DNA of 64,000 bases from contig NC_135187.1 in the NCBI RefSeq assembly GCF_041146795.1, forward strand, positions 25,281,056-25,345,055. The letters run 5' to 3'. The first letter of the stretch is position 1, and each line of letters starts with the position of its first letter. This stretch comes from Maylandia zebra. Taxonomy: Eukaryota; Chordata; Actinopteri; Cichliformes; Cichlidae. Below, in pieces: positions 57,300 through 64,000 of this stretch. A program made the position numbers and the translations under genes. The notes under the pieces were generated by a model. That model was not told the DNA's origin. It ran no database searches and worked only from the letters and a program-made list of their open reading frames with translations.

Positions 57300-58720
57300 T
57301 CAGAGGTCCTTCAGGATGTCATAACCCTGTGGACTGGCCACCCAGTGTGGGGGCCACGTGGTTTTAATGCTGGCTCTGTTCTTCAGCAGGCTGTAATATT
57401 TGGCCAATTTAGGATAACGCCCCACAGACAGCCTAACGAGAAAACACATCATGTTACTGGAAAAAGGCGATTGGACTGCAGCTTCACACAAATCAACTGC
57501 TTAGCTACCCACCCGAAACGAAATGCACAAGCGATGCTTGGAAAGACGATCACATCGGCTAGGGAGAAGGCCCCTGCTAGGTATGAGCCAGCAGCCACCT
57601 AGATGGAGAAGTGAAAGACGCAGTACTGTCAACACAGTGTGTGAGTGCCTGCAAGTGTACACAAGTGTGTGCGTATTGTTCGTACATTCTCCAGGTAACC
57701 CTCCCACAGTTTGAGTTCAGCAGTCAGAGCCTCTTTGTTTCTCTTTACAGCAAAGTCGTGCCTCTCCTCTTCAGGGACGGAGCAGTCGTAGTAGATAACT
57801 GAATCTGAAGCAGAACGCACATTAATGTGTGACTGTTTTCATGGCTTCTGTCCCCTCTGTAACTCAGCGCTCAGACTTGTGCAAGTGTAACTTACTGAGT
57901 TTATCAGTGAGGGCAAGGCCCTCCATCATGTGTTGGTACATCGCGGCTTGGTCATCAGCACTGTCAGGAATCAGCTTGATGCCCTGAGACTTAAACTGAT
58001 TCTGTTTCAACAGTGAGAAAACAATAATCAAAGCAGTGTACTAAAAGCTAAACAAATTATAAATACAATAAATTCAAGTAATTAATTAAAATATTGCCGT
58101 TTACCTCGAGGTATAAGCATGTTGCACAGGACTCATTCAGGATGATGTCTCCGTGCTTGAACGCGGGAAGCTGACAGAAAAAAATTGGCAGAAGACGTCA
58201 GGTTTTGAGGCTCATCATTGTGTAGTGCACCTTGTATCTGTGCTGTTAGTGCCTTTGAGAGCACGTTATTTAGGACGAATTAGCAGATGCCCCTGTTTGT
58301 GTGTTGTACCCATAGTTTGAAAAACAAGCTTACAGACACACCTGAACAGGGACTCTACAGACATCTTTTACATACAGTCTATGTGTTAGCTGCTCCCACA
58401 TTGTGCCTTCATCTCTGTCAGTAAGAGACTGGTCTTCTATCCAGACGCTACCGCTGTTGATATGTGTTAAAATAACTATAATACTTTTTTTTTTTTTTAA
58501 AGGCTGTTATGTCATGGTTGTACACTTTGCTGTGATCATTATGTGCACCTACCTGTCCTCTTGGGTTGACTTCCAAGACTTCCTGAGATTTGTGCTCTCC
58601 TTTCTCAAAGGACAGCAGTTTGCGTTTGTAACCCTGCAGCTTCTTCTCCTCCAGAGTGATCATAACACGCCAGCAGGGAGGTGATCCAGCCCCCCACAGC
58701 AGACTCATTAACTTTGCCAT
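57300..58720 (-). CDS. gstr: Rho-class glutathione S-transferase, copy 7
   Basis: The most compact and most diverged copy. Exons in transcript order: 58,553-58,720; 58,105-58,170; 57,896-58,001; 57,686-57,804; 57,513-57,598; 57,300-57,432, totalling 678 nt (225 aa). Exon 1 reads MAKLMSLLWGAGSPPCWRVM. Exon 2 is LPAFKHGDIILNESCATCLY, with Cys after the N-E-S triplet. Exon 3 reads NQFKSQGIKLIPDSADDQAA. Exon 4 reads SVIYYDCSVPEEERHDFAVK. Exon 5 reads VAAGSYLAGAFSLADVIVFP. The C-terminus is GYDILKDL, ending in Leu rather than Ile. No clear TATA box lies upstream, where a CAG run occurs instead (about 58,818-58,838). The relic at 31.4 kb resembles this copy, so this lineage was once present elsewhere in the array. 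Confidence 0.9.
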
Positions 58721-58817
58721 GGACGCAGGGACCAAAGACGCAGCGCTGAGCACTGATTAACAAAACCATGAATGAATGCAGAGCTGCACAAACTGGACAA
58801 ACACCGTAAAGCGAGCA

Positions 58818-58838
58818 GCAGCAGCAGCAGCAGCAGCG
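58818..58838. repeat. (CAG)n run upstream of GST copy 7
   Basis: Seven CAG units, about 100 bp upstream of the copy 7 ATG. Confidence 0.85.
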
Positions 58839-58959
58839 CATTTTACGGCACCTGATTATTCCAAAGGTTATCAAGTAGAACCACACCACGTGGCTCACAA
58901 TCACAGAGGTGAACGCTGGGGGAAGGAATGACACGCAGATCCAAGTTTGCACTCTATGG

Positions 58960-60608
58960 TTTTTATTTTATTGCAGAATGTGTATACACGGCATTTCAAG
59001 TGAAAGTGTTTATAAGAACGTTCAGCTCACTACATGGCATTCATGCAGTGGTGTTTCCCAGTTTCTTGCGTCTAGACTGTTCAAGTTGGTACGTGACAGA
59101 GTGTGACCACAGAGCTCAAATCAAACGTCCAGATAATGCTCCTCCCTCTGTTTCTCTCTCTCTCTCTTAGCAGGGAGCAACACATTTCTTCAATTCACAA
59201 AAAGAAAAAACAAGCCACAATTGATCCTTTGTCTCAGACTATAATACACGTTTCTACAGCAATTACAAAAATAATACACAATGTGAAATGCACTAAACAT
59301 GCACACTGTAGAGTTTACAGTATTTAGGACCTGGCAGCTGACAAGGGCATTTACACATATCATGCAGAACTGTCTGCATGTTCCTCAAAATAGATTATTA
59401 AAATGTTTTTGTTTTGTTTTTTTAAAAAAAAGTCCATTTTTTTTTCTTTTTACACTTTACAAACAGTTCCTCTGAGATAAAAACTATTTTTTGTGTTTTC
59501 AGTCGTTCATTTCAGCATGAGACTATTAAAGTGGACTTATTATGCTCTTCCTCGTTTTCTGGCAAATATGCACTGTTACACTGGCGTATGCAGTTTCAAG
59601 TAAGCGTGTCAGCATATATGCAGTAACCCCGTGAGCCACACACTTCAAAACTGAGCCTTTTTTCTTTCCTACTCATGGCACTGTATGATCGATGAGAGCA
59701 GATATCCCTAATACGATCAAATCTTTTGTTTTTAAGAGAAAGCCAATCAGAAAAGAGTTGGCTTAAAGGGCGGGGGGGGGGAGTTAAAACGGCTTGTGTT
59801 AAGATTAAAGAAGATTCTTTTTAAACTAGCGGAGCCAAAAAACTAAAAATATGGAGTGGGAAATGAGCACAATGGGTCCACTTTAATGTTATTTAAGGTG
59901 CAAGACGTCAGAGCTTTGCAAATAAATACTGAAAAAAAAACAAAAAGCAAACAAAACAGAGAAGATTTTCAACAGTAATACTCATGAGAACCATGCCTTA
60001 GGAAGTGAAATTTAGGACGTGAATACGTTAACGAAGAGAGAACGGAGGTACAGCATCGCCCCTTTGAAGTGAAAGGCACTCATCAGCTTGATAACCTTTC
60101 GCGTCCCTACAAAAGCACAGCCACGCTCATTACTTTTCAGATGTGTAGATGCTCTCACTGATAATCTTTGTTTTTTCTCCAGGGAACAAATTCAAATTCA
60201 TCCTCAGCCTGGCAAACTTCACAACCAAAATTCACAGTTTAAACAAATGAAGAAAAAAAAAACAACACAAACCCCAAAAACGGTGACGTCACAGCTGCTG
60301 ACACTCACAAGCGAAAATCATCCCAGCATTCAAATCGTTTTCAGATAAATAAATAATTCAGTGTAGAGGCAGCGTCACTTGAATACATTTTCCTTTTCCT
60401 TGCCTAACTGAACAGAATCAGTCCTTATGAGAAGCATTCCCTCATGACCTCCACTGTTTCTTCTGGAAGGTGAAAATGTCGTAATGCCGCCTCTTCACTC
60501 AGAAACATCAGGCAGAAAGAGCCGCTGGGAAAAACCTAAAAGGACAAAGGCTGACAGAGATTTCACACAGACATCTGAAGCTGAGTTTTCACGGCGAGAG
60601 GTGGATGA
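58960..60608 (-). other. Probable 3' UTR of the formin gene
   Basis: No coding sequence is seen between the formin stop (60,609) and GST copy 7. Overlapping AATAAA signals on the minus strand at about 58,961-58,972 could end the formin transcript only about 240 bp upstream of the GST copy 7 ATG. The A/T-rich content fits a long 3' UTR. The end point is inferred. Confidence 0.4.
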
Positions 60609-62938
60609 TCACATCTGTGGCTCTGGGGAATCAGTTAGCCCTAAAGCGAGAGCTTCTTCTGGCGTCAGGCCGTTTTTCAGCGTCCGCCTCACTGTGAAGA
60701 GAAGACGCGGAGAGTCACCGTGCAGTCGTGTGATGTTTTCATGTTCTCCAGTTCTGCACTACGTACTAACTGAATGCATGCTCCAGGATTTATAATATAC
60801 TGTAATTAACCTGCTGAGACTTACATCTGCTCTGCATGGGGTTTATTACAATCCATATCTCGGCTTTGGTAACAATCAACAAATAACAGTCATATTTACT
60901 TGGTTTTAAACAGAGAAATTAATGGTGAACATGTAATTAAGAGGCCATAAATAACCATTAAACTTATGCAGTTGAGTGCTTACATTAGAAATCTATTTTT
61001 TGACGTGAATAGGTTTTTTGAAATTGCATGTTTAAACATGCAGATGAGCTCCTAGCCATCTAAATTACCACCTCGGTATTTGCAAAGAGATGTCTAAGTA
61101 TGAGATAAAGCCAAATTTCACTTTGTTGACTAATAGAAAAAATAAACTGTTTACACACGGAGGATTCTGAATATTACGTTTTATGACTTTATTTCCTATC
61201 AATGTGCTGCTAGAAAAAAAATCAGGATCTGAAAGGTTCCAACACACAGGACCTGAGCTGGAAAGTCTGGTATGTAAAAACTTATATGTAAAAGCTGCTG
61301 AAGTAATGATTTCTGGCTCAGAGTATGTGGAAAACATATCTTCTACTCTGAGCACATTTAATGGAGACATTGGAGAGAAACGTGTATATTTGGCATGCAG
61401 AGTGGAGCAGCTGGGGGTTTATGAGAGCCTTTGACTCAAGCATGGGTTAGACTCCTTGATCCCAATGAGCGAATGAAATATACTCTCATTAAATATGCAA
61501 CAACTTTCTGAAATTTCCAACAAATAAAATACTAAAATATACATCTAAGCAGACATTTACTAGTATGAAATAAAACATGTTTGGGAAGCAAAAAATAACT
61601 ATATACATGTGTGTGTGTGTGAAAACTCGGTTTCATGTTAGACCCACCAGGCACCAGGTAGGTAATGTTTGGTTTTAGAAAGATAAGACAGATAAAACAC
61701 CATGCTTGTGGTTTCAGCAGCAGGACTTTAATAACCACAGTGTGTCATTTAAGGATCTGTATAGAGTCCATCTTTTATATACAGTCTACAAACTGTACTC
61801 TACCTCATGTAGAAACAATTATGTTTTTGCCTGTAGTGACTTTAAGGTGCTTAATTTCCCTTCGCTTTCAGCTACTCTGATTGCTGTATTTAGCTTTATA
61901 TTTATATGAAAGCAGTGTCATGATTTTGAAGTGTTTTTTTTTTCTTTTTTGAAAAATCTTAAACTATATTTCACATATTTTTTCTTATGCTTGTTTCCTG
62001 ATGTCTTCTTGGAGGTGTTACTCATCATCCACGGTGCAGTCAGCTTCTTAGATTAGATACATTTTCATGGTCATGCTTTCAGTTTGAAAACCTGATATAT
62101 TCAGAACTTAAATTAGCGTGACATGTGCAGTTGGGACAGAGGTGAGCTCGTACATGACTTGCGGTTGGCCCTGGATCTCCTCCTCTCTCTGGGCTGGGTT
62201 CTGGTTCCTGGACCCTGAGTGGCTGACCTCACTATGCGCTCCATGATTTCGTCTGCAGCATCATCTCCACAGATCTGAGGGTCCTCCACAGGCGGAGTCC
62301 ATGCCTGCATGCTGCGTCCTGCATAAACAGGTGAGAAAATCTTTAGTAGGGAAATCCTTTCGAGTGACCCAACTCCAGAAATCTTCTTTCTCCCTTCCCC
62401 ACCTCCTCGTCCAGGCCGTGACCTGGTCCGTGTCCGCAGTCCCGGCACGCCGCTGCCCTCCTTGTCACTGCCACTGAGGCTGGTTCTCAGCACCGCTTTC
62501 ATGTGCTCGTGCTCTGCAGCATCCTCGGCATGCTCCAAACCCTGAGGCTGCTCAATTTCCTGACCCCCACTGGGGGCGCTGTTGTTGCTCCCTGCGCTAC
62601 TCCGACCACACTGTTGGAGCGAGACGGAATCAAAGAGGATCAGAATTTAGCAGCTGAGTATTCTGAACTTTAACACGGCAAAGTGGAAGCACCAAGAAAA
62701 ACATCCAACTGCAAACAGTACAGTGCCTGGTGCCTTTGACGTATCGTTTAGTCGTTTAGATGCAGTTAGTGGATTCATGCACACAAACACACAGACAGTT
62801 GATACCTCACGCTCCTCTTCATCATCAGACTATGGGAGAAATAAAGAGTGAAAGTCAAAGAATAGTTGCGGATAGAATAGAATGAAGCGAGAAAGATGAA
62901 AAAGCAGCACTTCAGTTTGAAGAACAAAAAGGGGTTGG

Positions 62939-63017
<79 letters not shown>

Positions 63018-63611
63018 TGAGAGAGAGAAATACTCACAGCAGTGTTTACGTCCATGATCATCTTTCCTCGGGTCTTGTTGCGCTCGCGATGGTCGGCTCG
63101 TTTCTGTTTCTGCTGCAGCACACGCTCTCGGGTGGTCCGGTACTCCAGCGCAAACTCGCTGAGGATTTTACTGAACCTGTGGACGCTGATCTCTCTCACA
63201 CTGTAGGCCGGGTGACCAAGGAACAGCAGGAAGGAGTGGAACCTGAAAGGAAGAAGATGAGGGTGATGGCAACTCTTCCTACCTCCTGTTTTATGTGTTG
63301 CACTACACAGATTTCCTCATTCACACAGCACAGTGTTGGTTTTAGTAGACTAATTAGTTTTTTGTTTTTTTTTTGTGGTAAACATCAATAATACATGATT
63401 CAAACTGTGAGACGAGCTACCTGTTGATGATCCTGCGGTGAACAATCTTAAGGATGATGATTCGCTCTGCGCAATCTTTGAGGAAGTCGGACATCTTCTG
63501 CTTCAGCTGGGGCTTCATCTCGTGCTTGGCAATCACCTTCAGGTGGTCCCACGAGGCTTTGCAGCGCCGCTCCATTTGACACAAGTTCTCCTGCAGCTGG
63601 TCAAAATCCAC
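60609..63611 (-). CDS. fhod3: FHOD-family formin, 3' part (FHOD3-like)
   Basis: FHOD formins nucleate, cap and bundle actin; FHOD3 acts in sarcomeres. Visible exons in transcript order: 63,421-63,611 ([20 protein letters not shown], then [22 protein letters not shown]2 domain end); 63,038-63,242 ([29 protein letters not shown], then the coiled [13 protein letters not shown]); 62,806-62,829 (24-nt microexon SDDEEERE); 62,403-62,610; 62,154-62,318 ([25 protein letters not shown]); 60,609-60,691 ([19 protein letters not shown], stop TGA). The last two carry the basic DAD autoinhibitory tail. The wording (SRANRKS, TPEEA.ALGL) is closer to FHOD3 than FHOD1; a or b paralogue is undecided. Earlier exons lie beyond the window. 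Reading straight past the donor at 62,152-62,153 would give a false short tail. Confidence 0.88.
62941..63011. repeat. (GT)n microsatellite in formin intron
   Basis: About 35 GT units, roughly 25 bp from the donor of the 63,038-63,242 exon. Confidence 0.95.
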
Positions 63612-64000
63612 CTGTTGAAAATAACGTTTATACAATCCAATTCAAATTACTCAAACACAGGATATCTTAGTGCCCAGGGGCGTAATTTCCAGGGAGATTT
63701 GGGGTTTATGGCCCCTCCAATAATCAGACCCAACCAATATAACCCCCCAATAAAATTAGGAATTATCTTGCATAAATAGGCTGTTGATTTTCTTTACTTA
63801 TTTCAGTTATTACCAGCAAAATAGTTGCACGTTTAATCATCTGGGAATTTACCCAGATTTATTTATTTATTTAGACAGAGATCTTGACCTCCCCAATGTT
63901 CAGCACAAAGTTATGCCGATGTTAGTGCCCATTTACAAGATTTATGTAAAATGATACTAAAGATTTAAAGAATGTCTATATGTGTGTTCATCTTTATGTC
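63612..64000 (-). other. Formin intron, incomplete at window edge
   Basis: No exon is recognised to the right edge. The next upstream FH2 exon lies outside the window. Confidence 0.6.

Noticed and set aside
16633-58720. Alpha- or theta-class assignment for the GST genes
   Set aside because: The SPPCWR start, KEVLDINPRG block and six-exon layout fit the fish rho class; older fish literature names such as GSTA refer to the same group.
62113-62153. Formin C-terminus [13 protein letters not shown] read straight into the intron
   Set aside because: A donor at 62,152-62,153 joins in phase to the conserved LRRTLKNGL exon at 60,609-60,691, which matches known FHOD tails.
62912-63391. CVCVCV and HTHTHT frames
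   Set aside because: Translations of the (GT)n microsatellite fused to formin exon sequence.

Overview
The window is vertebrate genomic DNA, almost certainly from a ray-finned fish and probably a percomorph. Coding sequence sits in short exons with GT/AG borders. The repeats are typical of teleosts: Tc1 with fish-type ends, an L2/CR1-like LINE with a TGATT tail, a tRNA-like SINE with a GGATGG tail, hAT and TTAA elements, and long CA/GT runs. There are no operons or bacterial signals. Species cannot be read from the sequence.

The backbone is a head-to-tail array of rho-class glutathione S-transferase genes (gstr), all on the minus strand. Seven copies look complete, each with six coding exons whose lengths sum to a multiple of three: 16.6-18.8, 21.5-23.8, 26.5-29.3, 32.5-34.4, 37.7-41.0, 53.2-55.8 and 57.3-58.7 kb. 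Two relics (about 0.54-0.77 and 30.95-31.49 kb) show the array was larger and probably continues past the left edge. Copies 1-2 form one sequence type, 3-6 a second, and copy 7 a third. Right of the array, also on the minus strand, is the 3' end of an FHOD-family formin, closest to FHOD3, with six coding exons from 63,611 down to a stop at 60,609.

Layout: 0-16.6 kb is mostly repeats (GST relic, TTAA element, hAT-like and L1-like pieces, a broken Ty3/gypsy copy with a 3' LTR, an almost full-length LINE, a second gypsy fragment). 16.6-34.6 kb holds GST copies 1-4. About 35.0-46.4 and 48.2-57.2 kb are two copies of a segmental duplication, each carrying one GST gene (copies 5 and 6), separated by an L1-type LINE fragment. 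Copy 7 and the formin fill the right end.

The duplication is informative because each arm provides the empty site for insertions in the other. Arm 1 alone carries a SINE split by a LINE (36.6-37.3 kb) and a 3.8-kb TA-flanked inverted-repeat transposon (41,687-45,479). Arm 2 alone carries an LTR element (50,161-52,826) with a hAT element inside. The 3.8-kb transposon is the most unusual object here. It has GGTTCTT-rich ends, no visible transposase, and in its middle a spliced host-gene fragment: a CRE-containing, GC-rich first exon and two exons encoding a spectrin-like, possibly nesprin-like, coiled segment. It looks like a vertebrate Pack-type gene-capturing transposon.

Functionally, the GST copies encode cytosolic enzymes that conjugate glutathione to electrophiles. 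The formin nucleates and bundles actin. The two are neighbours, not a pathway.
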